Below, piece after piece: positions 44,333 through 52,415 of a stretch of DNA of 64,000 bases. The stretch spans positions 1-64,000 of the forward strand of contig NZ_CALPCQ010000009.1 of assembly GCF_943193025.1 (NCBI RefSeq). The letters are read 5' to 3'. The position numbers and the translations under genes are program-made. Origin of the DNA: Lactobacillus agrestimuris (GTDB taxonomy: Bacteria; Bacillota; Bacilli; Lactobacillales; Lactobacillaceae). The notes under the pieces were generated by a model. It was given only the letters and a program-made list of their open reading frames with translations. It made no database searches and was not told the DNA's origin. How positions within the stretch are numbered: the stretch's first letter is position 1; each line of letters opens with the position of its first letter.

Positions 44333-44439
44333 TCAGGTAGTGTATAAGCTTAAACTGTCTATTTATTTTGACTTAGTTATATAATAATAAGTAAATATGT
44401 CTGATTGCATTTAACTATTGAGAAAGGAAAGAATAAAAT

Positions 44440-45387
44440 ATGGCACAATTAACTGATGAAGATCTAGCAAATATCGCTCATGATTTTTACTTAAGTAAAC
44501 TTAATATTGGTGATATTTCAAAAAAATATCATATTTCAAGATATCTAATTACTAAGGCTTTGGAAAATGCAGAAAAAAGAAAAATAGTAAAAATAACTAT
44601 TAGTAAAGGACTTCAAAGACGTGAAGATTTGGAGAGATATTTTCAAGAAAAATTTAACTTGAAAGATGCAATTGTATTAAATAATCTTGAAACAACCAAT
44701 CAAGATAATGAGGCAATAGTTTCTTATGCTGCCAAGCAAATTCAAACATATATCCAATCTTCAAAAGTCATAGGTACTACTTGGGGGACACTTTTACGCG
44801 ATATCATTGATAACTTTAATGAAGTAAAGCAACCCGATTTAACTTTTGTTCAATTATTAGGACAACCAATTAATTCCGATCAAAGAAAAAACAGCCTTGT
44901 TCAACTAGCAGCAAAAAAATATGGCGCAGATAGTTTTTCACTACCCGCACCATTATATGTTTTAAATTCTCATTTATTGGATGAAATTAAAAAAGAACCA
45001 TTTTATCAAACCCTAGATAACTATTATAAAAATTTAGATTTGATTTTCTCTAGTATTGGAACTTTCGATTCATTTATTACCAGTAATTATATGAGAGAAA
45101 ATTATAAACAAAGTTTATTTAAAAATGTTAATACCAAAGAAATTGCTGGAATGATTTATGGTCACCCTTATGATATTAATGGTAATTTTTTTGACGATCT
45201 CAATAAAAATATCTGTGGAATTTCTTTAGAGGAAATTCAAAATGTTCCTGTTCGTTTTACTATTGTAAAAAATAGATTTAAAACTAAGGCATTACTTGGA
45301 GCATTAAGAAGTGGAATTATTACTCACCTAATCATTAATGAAGGAATTGCTAAGAGAATAATTTCTGAAATCAATCAAGAATTTTAA
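44440..45387 (+). CDS. citI: SorC/DeoR-type transcriptional regulator of citrate genes
   Basis: A 315-residue regulator with an N-terminal helix-turn-helix (LNIGDISKKYHISRYLITKA, about 19-38) and a C-terminal sugar-binding-type effector domain typical of the SorC family (VIGTTWGTLLRDIIDNFNEV; FSSIGTFDSF). In Weissella and other lactic acid bacteria the homologous CitI is a citrate-responsive activator of divergent cit operons; here the gene is divergent from rraA-citT. The ATG follows AGAAAGGAAAG. A TTGACT at 44368-44373 could be its -35. Its end overlaps the convergent citX by four bases. Confidence 0.9.
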   Translation: MAQLTDEDLANIAHDFYLSKLNIGDISKKYHISRYLITKALENAEKRKIVKITISKGLQRREDLERYFQEKFNLKDAIVLNNLETTNQDNEAIVSYAAKQIQTYIQSSKVIGTTWGTLLRDIIDNFNEVKQPDLTFVQLLGQPINSDQRKNSLVQLAAKKYGADSFSLPAPLYVLNSHLLDEIKKEPFYQTLDNYYKNLDLIFSSIGTFDSFITSNYMRENYKQSLFKNVNTKEIAGMIYGHPYDINGNFFDDLNKNICGISLEEIQNVPVRFTIVKNRFKTKALLGALRSGIITHLIINEGIAKRIISEINQEF

Positions 45388-45926
45388 CAAAAATATTTCC
45401 AATATATACCAGAAATATAATCTTGTAGTTCTTTCACAGAATGTCGTCGTGACCTCGCACATTCTTTCGCTGGCCGATTACAAATAAAGCATTTTCTTAC
45501 AGGTAAATTCAAATCTTTTCTAGATAAAGCATCAGTTCTATTAGCAGATAAAACATCAGCATCAAATAATCTCCCTAATGAAGTTGTATCTTCAAATTTA
45601 ATGGAGATTTTTTTTATTACTTGAATATCTGTTGTATTCATTAAATAAAAATTTTCAGGTCCACTTGCCTTATTCAACTCTTTGATCAATTGAAAATCAA
45701 TTTTAGAATTGTTCAGCAAAGTTTCAAAATTTTTAATTCCTGTATCATAAAGTCGTTTAATAAATTGATTATTCTTTATCGGACCCGGAATATTCATTTT
45801 TATATCAACTAAAATTTGCTCAGGATAAGCTGCAAAAACTTTTTGCTGAAATTCTACTCTTCTGTCTTTACCTTCAAGAACATCTTGAATACTTTCCTTT
45901 TTTCCAGTTTCAAAAATAGATTTCAT
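45384..45926 (-). CDS. citX: Apo-citrate lyase phosphoribosyl-dephospho-CoA transferase
   Basis: Transfers the prosthetic group to the serine of CitD. The 180-residue protein begins MKSIFETGKKESIQDVLEGK with R following soon (the family's RvexQ region, RRVEFQQKVF), has SLGRLFDADVL and ends with the cysteine-rich RKCFICNRPAKECARSRRH. It is separated from citCDEF and lies tail to tail with citI, overlapping it by four bases. It starts 25 bases after the pyk terminator with only a modest site (TGGTGAAAT), leaving almost no room for its own promoter. No citG, the usual partner that makes the prosthetic group, is in the window. Confidence 0.9.
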   Translation of the reverse strand: MKSIFETGKKESIQDVLEGKDRRVEFQQKVFAAYPEQILVDIKMNIPGPIKNNQFIKRLYDTGIKNFETLLNNSKIDFQLIKELNKASGPENFYLMNTTDIQVIKKISIKFEDTTSLGRLFDADVLSANRTDALSRKDLNLPVRKCFICNRPAKECARSRRHSVKELQDYISGIYWKYFC

Positions 45927-45951
45927 ATTTCACCAGAATTTTTGATAAAAG

Positions 45952-45982
45952 AAAAAGGTCAGTGTTAAACACTGACCTTTTT
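45952..45982. terminator. Strong bidirectional terminator of pyk
   Basis: A 15-base perfect stem (AAAAAGGTCAGTGTT and complement) with T tracts on both strands follows the pyk stop. On the plus strand it could also stop citI transcripts that run through citX. Confidence 0.9.
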
Positions 45983-46002
45983 ACTAATTAAATTTCTTTA
46001 TA

Positions 46003-47772
46003 TTAAAGATTTGCCATTTCGCCTTGGTAAACAGCACCACGACGAGCATCAACAGTAATAGTTGAACCATCAGAAATCTTTTCAGTTGCATCAGTAGTAC
46101 CTACAACAACTGGAATACCTAATGATAAACCAACAACTGCTGCGTGTGAAGTCAAACCAGAAGCTTCAACTACTAAACCTGAAGCCTTCTTGATTGCTGG
46201 CATGTAGTCAGGGTCAGTTACCTTAGAAACTAAGATGTCGCCTTCCTTAACCTTTGAGTTTGCTTCTTCAGCTGAGTTAGCAACAACTGCCTTACCAACA
46301 ACAGAACCGTTACCAACACCTAAACCTTGAGCAAGCTTGTTACCGATGATTTGTAACTTCATAACATTAGTAGTACCAGATTCACCAACTGGAACACCAG
46401 CAACGATAATTACAAGGTCACCGTCTTTTACAAGACCCTTATCCTTAGCAACTTCTGCTGCCTTTTCAAACATATCATCAGTTGAGTTTGGCTTTTCAGT
46501 CAAGACTGGAGTTACACCCCAAACAACTGACAATGAGTGTTGGATCTTTTCATCGAAAGTCATAGCAACGATATCAGCGTTTGGACGGTACTTAGAAATC
46601 ATACGAGCAGTGTAACCTGACTTAGTAGCTGCAATAATAGTCTTTACGCCTAATTCTTGAGCAGTACGTACAACTGATTCACCGATAGCTTCAGTTACGT
46701 TTGAACCCTTGTAGTCTTCAAATCTTTGAAGTGCTAAAGTATTACGCTTAAGCATTTGCTTTTCAGTACGTTCATCGATTTCAGCCATTGCCTTAACAGC
46801 GTTAACTGGGTATAAACCGTTTGCTGATTCACCTGAAAGCATAGTTGCGTCAGTACCATCAAGAACTGCGTTAGCAACGTCAGATACTTCGGCACGAGTT
46901 GGACGTGGGTTTTCTTGCATTGAGTCAAGCATTTGAGTAGCAGTAATAACTGGCTTACCAAGTGCGTTGGCCTTTCTGATCAAGTTCTTTTGTACAAATG
47001 GAACTTCCATAAATGGAATTTCAACACCCATGTCACCACGAGCAACCATCAAACCATCTGAAACTTGTAAAATTTCGTCAGCGTTGTCAATACCTTCTTG
47101 TGATTCAATCTTAGGGAAGATCTTAACATAGTCTGCACCAGCTTTTTCACAAAGTTCACGAATATCTAAGATATCTTGAGCCTTACGTGCGAATGATGCA
47201 AAGATGAAGTTGATACCTTCCTTCAAACCAAAGTTAATGTCGTCAGTATCTTTTTGAGTAATACCTGGGAGGCGAATTTCAACACCTGGTGCGTTAACAC
47301 CCTTCTTAGAACCGATTAAACCAGTGTTTTGAGCTTCACAAACAAGTTCTCTCTTTGAATCGTCCTTTTCCTTGATCAAAAGATCAACCAAACCGTCATC
47401 GATCAATACGTGACCACCAACGTGAGTATCATCGTATAAACCATCGTAAGTAACGTGGATCATGTCCTTGTTACCTGGCTTAGTTGCGTCCATTGAGATA
47501 CGGATAGTATCACCAGTGTTAATAGTGAACTTACCACCTTCTTGGTCAGTAGTTCTAATTTCAGCACCCTTAGTATCAAGAGCAATACCAAGAAGCTTAC
47601 CAGTGTTCTTTTCCACTTCACGAACCATGTTCATACGTGAACGGTGTTCTTCGTGGTCACCGTGTGAGAAGTTGAAACGGAATACGTTTGCACCAGCTTC
47701 TACTAACTTAGTAATAGTTTCAACATCATTTGAAGCTGGTCCTAAAGTACTAACAATCTTAGTTTTCTTCAT
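46003..47772 (-). CDS. pyk: Pyruvate kinase
   Basis: Converts phosphoenolpyruvate and ADP to pyruvate and ATP, the last step of glycolysis. The 589-residue enzyme starts MKKTKIVSTLGPASNDVETI and shows the catalytic-site blocks MVARGDMGVEIPFMEVPFVQ and TATQMLDSM. It has the extra C-terminal PEP-utiliser-like domain of Bacillus and Lactobacillus enzymes (about 480-589), with TSHAAVVGLSLGIPVVVGT. I start at ATG 47772 after GGAGAGG, a longer than usual 12-base spacing. It follows pfkA by 29 bases and ends in a strong terminator. Confidence 0.97.
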   Translation of the reverse strand: MKKTKIVSTLGPASNDVETITKLVEAGANVFRFNFSHGDHEEHRSRMNMVREVEKNTGKLLGIALDTKGAEIRTTDQEGGKFTINTGDTIRISMDATKPGNKDMIHVTYDGLYDDTHVGGHVLIDDGLVDLLIKEKDDSKRELVCEAQNTGLIGSKKGVNAPGVEIRLPGITQKDTDDINFGLKEGINFIFASFARKAQDILDIRELCEKAGADYVKIFPKIESQEGIDNADEILQVSDGLMVARGDMGVEIPFMEVPFVQKNLIRKANALGKPVITATQMLDSMQENPRPTRAEVSDVANAVLDGTDATMLSGESANGLYPVNAVKAMAEIDERTEKQMLKRNTLALQRFEDYKGSNVTEAIGESVVRTAQELGVKTIIAATKSGYTARMISKYRPNADIVAMTFDEKIQHSLSVVWGVTPVLTEKPNSTDDMFEKAAEVAKDKGLVKDGDLVIIVAGVPVGESGTTNVMKLQIIGNKLAQGLGVGNGSVVGKAVVANSAEEANSKVKEGDILVSKVTDPDYMPAIKKASGLVVEASGLTSHAAVVGLSLGIPVVVGTTDATEKISDGSTITVDARRGAVYQGEMANL

Positions 47773-47801
47773 TATTAAAAAAATCCTCTCCAAAAAACTG
47801 A

Positions 47802-48764
47802 CTAATCTTTAGTCATTTCTTCATTAACATCTAGCAATGAGTAGTCACCTTCGTGCTTACCATCGAACAAATCAAGAATGTCGTGAGTATTTGGTTGACC
47901 ATTTTCCAAACCAACAGCCAAACCGCCTTTACCGTCAAGAAGTAAGTTAACAGCAAAGTTACCCATCTTAGTAGCATTTACTCTATCTTCAACAGTTGGT
48001 GAGCCACCACGTTGCATGTGGCCAAGAACATTTGCACGAGCGTCAAAGTCACCATACTTCAAGAGTTCATTCTTAAATTTTTCAGCGTCCATGACACCTT
48101 CAGCTAATACTACAAGGCCATGATCTTTACCTTCTGCAAAACCGCGCTTAAGAGTTTTAGCAATTTTTTCCATATCGTATGGACGTTCTGGAACAACAAT
48201 TGCATCAGCTCCACTTGCAACACCGACACGCATAGCAACATCACCACAGTCGCGACCCATTACATTAACAACGAATACGCGGTGGTGGCTACTTGCAGTG
48301 TCACGAATCTTATCGATTGCGTCCATTGCGGTACGACATGCAGAATCAAAACCGATAGTATATTCAGTATAAGGAATATCATTATCGATAGTTCCTGGTA
48401 AACCTACTGAATTAATACCGAGGCGAGTCAAGGCTAAAGCACCATGGTATGAACCGTCTCCACCAATAACGATAACGGCATCAATACCATGTTTTCTTAA
48501 TTGTTCTGCACCCTTCTTTTGCACTTCTTCTTGTGCAAATTCTGGGAAACGAGCAGAATATAAGAAAGTTCCACCATGACTAATCTTATGGTCTACATCC
48601 TCTGCGGTAAGAGGAATAAAATCACCAGCAACTAAACCGGCAAAACCATAACGAATACCAACAACTTCTAATCCATGGTGGATAGCAGTCTTGGTAACGG
48701 CTCTGATTGCTGCATTCATACCAGGGGCGTCTCCACCACTAGTTAAAATACCAATCCGTTTCAT
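47802..48764 (-). CDS. pfkA: ATP-dependent 6-phosphofructokinase
   Basis: Phosphorylates fructose 6-phosphate, the committing step of glycolysis. The 320 residues match the bacterial ATP-dependent type: [20 protein letters not shown] at the start, [11 protein letters not shown] (ATP site, GGDGS), [20 protein letters not shown] (catalytic TIDND), [14 protein letters not shown] and [18 protein letters not shown]. The start follows GAGGTGAATTC. It is the first gene of pfkA-pyk. A consensus cre and a palindrome in the promoter spacer lie upstream, so regulation by CcpA and possibly by a second protein is likely. Confidence 0.97.
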   Translation of the reverse strand: MKRIGILTSGGDAPGMNAAIRAVTKTAIHHGLEVVGIRYGFAGLVAGDFIPLTAEDVDHKISHGGTFLYSARFPEFAQEEVQKKGAEQLRKHGIDAVIVIGGDGSYHGALALTRLGINSVGLPGTIDNDIPYTEYTIGFDSACRTAMDAIDKIRDTASSHHRVFVVNVMGRDCGDVAMRVGVASGADAIVVPERPYDMEKIAKTLKRGFAEGKDHGLVVLAEGVMDAEKFKNELLKYGDFDARANVLGHMQRGGSPTVEDRVNATKMGNFAVNLLLDGKGGLAVGLENGQPNTHDILDLFDGKHEGDYSLLDVNEEMTKD

Positions 48765-48811
48765 GAATTCACCTCATCATGATTATTTGTGTAATTTCTC
48801 ACATCACTTAA

Positions 48812-48820
48812 ATATTACCA
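48812..48820 (-). promoter_or_regulatory. Candidate extended -10 of pfkA-pyk
   Basis: The minus strand reads TGGTAATAT, an extended -10, about 50 bases before the pfkA start. The matching -35 position (GAGATT, 48835-48840) is weak. Confidence 0.5.
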
Positions 48821-48837
48821 TTTTTCGAGCGAAAAAT
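48820..48837. promoter_or_regulatory. Palindrome in the pfkA promoter spacer
   Basis: ATTTTTCGAGCGAAAAAT has two perfect 8-base arms around AG. It fills the spacer between the proposed -35 and -10 of pfkA, the usual place for a repressor or MerR-type site. Confidence 0.5.
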
Positions 48838-48882
48838 CTCATAAAAAATGCTTTTATTTTCGCTTTTATCAAGGTTTTTCAA

Positions 48883-48896
48883 TGTTATCGCTTTCA
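48883..48896 (-). promoter_or_regulatory. Catabolite-responsive element (cre) upstream of pfkA
   Basis: The minus strand reads TGAAAGCGATAACA, a full match to TGWNANCGNTNNCA, about 65 bases upstream of the proposed -10. CcpA bound there would fit activation of pfkA-pyk, as known for the las operon of Lactococcus. Confidence 0.7.
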
Positions 48897-48923
48897 TACG
48901 TCTGAGTTTTTCAAACTTTCTTT

Positions 48924-51900
48924 TTATTCCTTGAAATTAACTAATTTTAAATTGGTTAACAAATACTGTTTTTTATTAGGATCGTATCGATCGGCTTGAA
49001 TTCTAACACCTAAAATATAGATTTGCCCTTCTTTTAATAATGAATGAATTTTTTCATAAATATTCGGAAAAATTGTAACTTCTTGCTGACTAGTTGAATC
49101 AGCAAAACTTGAAAAAGCCATTGTTGTTCCTTTTTTGGTTTTTATTGGCTTTAAACTCATTAGCTTTCCAACTGCAATGCCAGAATCATTAATAGCGAAT
49201 TCATTTAATGGTTTGGCATTAAATTTTTGAGCATATTTTTGTACAGCAATCAGAGGACTTGCAGTGGTTGAAAATCCTAAAACCTCTTCTTCCATTGCTG
49301 CTTTCTCCGCACTTGTTGGCATTTCAACTTCTTTTATTGGCACCCCACCTAAACTTTGAGATAAAGAAAGATTTTGACCAGTTAACTGAATATTTTCGAT
49401 TAGGTCCTTACTATTAGCCAATAATTCATTTCGATTTTCATTTAACGTATCAAAGCAGCCCGCCTTAATTAAGTTATTTATTGGATCTAACTGTAAATAT
49501 TTAGGATCAATTCTTCTCAAAAAGTCGTCAAGAGATTTAAATGGCCTGTCCAGAGTAGGTATTATTTTAACAAAATCTGTACGCAAACCTTTAATTGCCT
49601 TTAAACCAACTAAAATCCTACCTTTATCAAGAGTAAAATCAACACTACTATGGTTAATATCTGGTGTTAAAATCTGAATTCCAGCTTCTTGAGCCTGCAT
49701 GATATAACTTTCTACCTTTAATTTACTTGCCCCCGATGAGTTTAATAAAGCAGTATAAAAAGCGGCAGGAAAGTGCGTTTTCAAATATGCTAACCAAAAG
49801 GCAATTTTCGTATATGCAACTGCATGTGATCGATTAAAACCATAATTTGCGAACTGTTCAATATAGTTATAAATTTTTTCAGCAACTTCTTTTTTATGTC
49901 CTTTAGATACGGCCCCTGAAATAAATTTTTCTCTTTCTTGATCAATTACCGATTGATCTTTTTTAGACATCGCACGACGAAGAATATCGGCCTCTCCCAA
50001 TGAGAATCCAGCAAATATTTGGGCTGTTTGCATAACCTGTTCTTGATACACCAAAATACCGTATGTTGAAGCTAAAATATTTTCTAAACTTTTATCAGGA
50101 TAAACTACCTTTTCTTCTTTTTTCTTTCTGGCGATAAATGAATCAATATTTCTCATTGGTCCCGGTCTATATAATGCATTAACCGCTACGAGATCTTCAA
50201 AGTTATCTGGATGTAATTTTCTTAAAACGTTTCTAATCCCACTAGATTCAAATTGAAAAACAGCATCAGTATTACCTTTCCTAAAAAGTTCAATTGTTTT
50301 CGGATCATTTAAAGGGATTTTATTCGGATTGATATTAATACCTTGACTTCTAATTAGATCAATAGTATTCCCCAAAATAGTAAGATTTCTCAAGCCTAAA
50401 AAATCGATTTTAAGCAGACCTAATGACTCAACGTATTTTTTAGTTTGTTGAGTAACTGGAATACCTAATTGTCCAGCCTGTAAACCGGAAATACTTGCAA
50501 TCGAATCATCACTAATCACCAATCCGGCTGCATGAATCGAATAGTGTCTAGGTAATCCTTCAAGAGATTGAGCAGTTTGAAACAGCAATTTATTAAATTG
50601 ACTTGAATCAACTAGTAATCTCATCTCCCTTGATTCTTTGTAGGAAGTATCTAAGGTCATCTTCTGCTTTGAGTAAGGTACTGCATTTGCCCATTTATTT
50701 AGTTCTACAGTACTTAAGCCGAATGCACGACCCGTATCTCGTAGAGCTTGTTTGGCCGCTAAAGTTCCAAAGGTCAAAATTTGAGCAGCATGATCCATAC
50801 CATATTTTTCGAACATATACTTAATAACTTCATCCCTGCGATTATCGGGTATATCTAGGTCAATATCTGGCATTTCATGACGATATGGATTCAAGAAACG
50901 TTCAAAAAGCAAATGGTATCTTAAAGGATTTACTTCTGTAATTTTCAATGAATACGAAACCAGTGAACCACAGGCAGATCCTCTACCTGGACCGGTAGTT
51001 ATTCCAATTCGATGACAATAATTTATCACATCCCAAACAATAAGAAAATAATCATCAAATCCCATCTGATTGATTACGTTAAGTTCATAATCTAGTCTTG
51101 TTTGATAATTTTTTGGAATAGGATGATTCTTAAATCTTTCCTGTAATCCGGTTTGGGCCAAATATTTTAAATATTCTTTAGAGGAAGAATATTCATGTTG
51201 ATGATATTTTGGAAGTTTTGGCGTTTGAAAAATAACTTTAGCATTACATTCATCCGCTATCTTCCATGTGTTTTTTACTGCATCATCTAATTCATATTCA
51301 TGGTATCTAGAAAGAATTTCTTGTCCTGAAGCCAAATAGTGTGAACCTTTTTGCTTAGCCAGCAGTTCAACATCTTCAATCTTGTCACCATTTTTTATAG
51401 CCAATAAAGTTTTACGCAAAAAATGATCCTCGGGTTCAAGATATTGTGTATCTTCAGTCACTGCCAAATCAATATCAAATTGTTTAGATAAACTTCTGAG
51501 ATAGTTAATATAACTTCTCTTTTCTTTATTTGCATAGACACCTAAATATAAGGAACTACTTTCAGGGATCATTTTCTTTAAATCACGAAGATAATCTGAC
51601 CCTAATGATTCATTTTGTTCAAAAAGCATTAATAATTCACTACTACTATTTGCTGGAACTATTATGTCTATATCATTAAAATACTTAGCTACTTCTTCTA
51701 AAGATATGATTTTATCGTTTTGACCATTATTTGTTAGTAAATTTACGGCACTAGACATTCGCAAAATATTTTTATAGCCTGCATTGCTTTTAGCTAAAAC
51801 AATGAGATTATACTTATTAGTGCTATCAATTAAGCCATTTAATCTAAGCTGCATCCCAAGAAGCGCCTTAATTCCTACTTCTTGAGCTAATTCATAGAAA

Positions 51901-52046
51901 CCTACCAAGCCGTATGTGACATTAATATCTGTCAGAGCTACAGCTTCATAGCCTTTTTGCTTGGCAGAAGATAATAAACCTTTAATTCTTGTTGGACTTT
52001 CTAACAAGCTAAAGGTACTCATATTTTGTAATGCTGCAAGTTTCAT
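48924..52046 (-). CDS. dnaE: DNA polymerase III alpha subunit DnaE
   Basis: A replicative polymerase of the DnaE type, in Firmicutes thought to extend primers before PolC takes over. From ATG 52046 (AAGGTGG eight bases upstream) it has 1040 residues: an N-terminal PHP domain (residues 1-200), palm with MPDIDLDIPDNRRDEVIKYM carrying catalytic aspartates, fingers with GFNRSHAVAYTKIAFWLAYL, a helix-hairpin-helix segment and a C-terminal OB domain (TMAFSSFADSTSQQEVTIFP). A GTG four codons upstream (52058) overlaps the site and is less likely. It lies before pfkA, as in many lactobacilli. Confidence 0.96.
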   Translation of the reverse strand: MKLAALQNMSTFSLLESPTRIKGLLSSAKQKGYEAVALTDINVTYGLVGFYELAQEVGIKALLGMQLRLNGLIDSTNKYNLIVLAKSNAGYKNILRMSSAVNLLTNNGQNDKIISLEEVAKYFNDIDIIVPANSSSELLMLFEQNESLGSDYLRDLKKMIPESSSLYLGVYANKEKRSYINYLRSLSKQFDIDLAVTEDTQYLEPEDHFLRKTLLAIKNGDKIEDVELLAKQKGSHYLASGQEILSRYHEYELDDAVKNTWKIADECNAKVIFQTPKLPKYHQHEYSSSKEYLKYLAQTGLQERFKNHPIPKNYQTRLDYELNVINQMGFDDYFLIVWDVINYCHRIGITTGPGRGSACGSLVSYSLKITEVNPLRYHLLFERFLNPYRHEMPDIDLDIPDNRRDEVIKYMFEKYGMDHAAQILTFGTLAAKQALRDTGRAFGLSTVELNKWANAVPYSKQKMTLDTSYKESREMRLLVDSSQFNKLLFQTAQSLEGLPRHYSIHAAGLVISDDSIASISGLQAGQLGIPVTQQTKKYVESLGLLKIDFLGLRNLTILGNTIDLIRSQGININPNKIPLNDPKTIELFRKGNTDAVFQFESSGIRNVLRKLHPDNFEDLVAVNALYRPGPMRNIDSFIARKKKEEKVVYPDKSLENILASTYGILVYQEQVMQTAQIFAGFSLGEADILRRAMSKKDQSVIDQEREKFISGAVSKGHKKEVAEKIYNYIEQFANYGFNRSHAVAYTKIAFWLAYLKTHFPAAFYTALLNSSGASKLKVESYIMQAQEAGIQILTPDINHSSVDFTLDKGRILVGLKAIKGLRTDFVKIIPTLDRPFKSLDDFLRRIDPKYLQLDPINNLIKAGCFDTLNENRNELLANSKDLIENIQLTGQNLSLSQSLGGVPIKEVEMPTSAEKAAMEEEVLGFSTTASPLIAVQKYAQKFNAKPLNEFAINDSGIAVGKLMSLKPIKTKKGTTMAFSSFADSTSQQEVTIFPNIYEKIHSLLKEGQIYILGVRIQADRYDPNKKQYLLTNLKLVNFKE

Positions 52047-52097
52047 ATTCTCTGCCACCTTTCTTTTATAAAGTATACCAAATAGTTAAATCCAAGT

Positions 52098-52126
52098 TTG
52101 AAAACATACTCAGATTTTGATAAAAT
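52098..52126 (+). promoter_or_regulatory. Promoter of the YjzD-like gene
   Basis: TTGAAA (52098-52103), 17 bases, then TAAAAT (52121-52126), preceded by TGA as an extended -10. It lies 27 bases before the ATG at 52153. Confidence 0.65.
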
Positions 52127-52152
52127 TCTCTTAATGAAAGAAGGAATTAATT

Positions 52153-52359
52153 ATGGGCCGATATATTGTTACAATTATTTGGAGTGTCATCTATATGATG
52201 GTTATTGGATTTATTGCCGCACCTTTAACTCAAAGTGTTTTTGAACCAAAAGAAGCCCTTCTTATCGGTATCGTTTTTGGTATTTTATTTGCAATAATTA
52301 TTCCAACAATTACTGCTCACTCTCACAAAGATAAAAGTAAATATTCAAATTTAAAATAA
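52153..52359 (+). CDS. Small two-helix membrane protein, YjzD/DUF2929 family
   Basis: A 68-residue protein with two hydrophobic helices (VTIIWSVIYMMVIGFIAAPL, ALLIGIVFGILFAIIIPTIT) separated by TQSVFEPKE and a short basic tail with HSHKDKSKY. This matches the DUF2929 family, whose role is unknown. The ATG follows GAAGGAATT, and a good promoter and terminator make it a self-contained unit. It is divergent from dnaE. Confidence 0.8.
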   Translation: MGRYIVTIIWSVIYMMVIGFIAAPLTQSVFEPKEALLIGIVFGILFAIIIPTITAHSHKDKSKYSNLK

Positions 52360-52376
52360 TTTGGTTTAAATAAAAT

Positions 52377-52409
52377 AAAGGCAACTACTTAGTTTGAGTG
52401 GTTGCCTTT
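52377..52409. terminator. Bidirectional terminator
   Basis: Stem AAAGGCAACTACT with AGTGGTTGCCTTT (one G-U pair) has T residues after it on the plus strand and lies between convergent genes; the minus strand follows with TTATTTTA. Confidence 0.85.
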
Positions 52410-52415
52410 TTCTTA

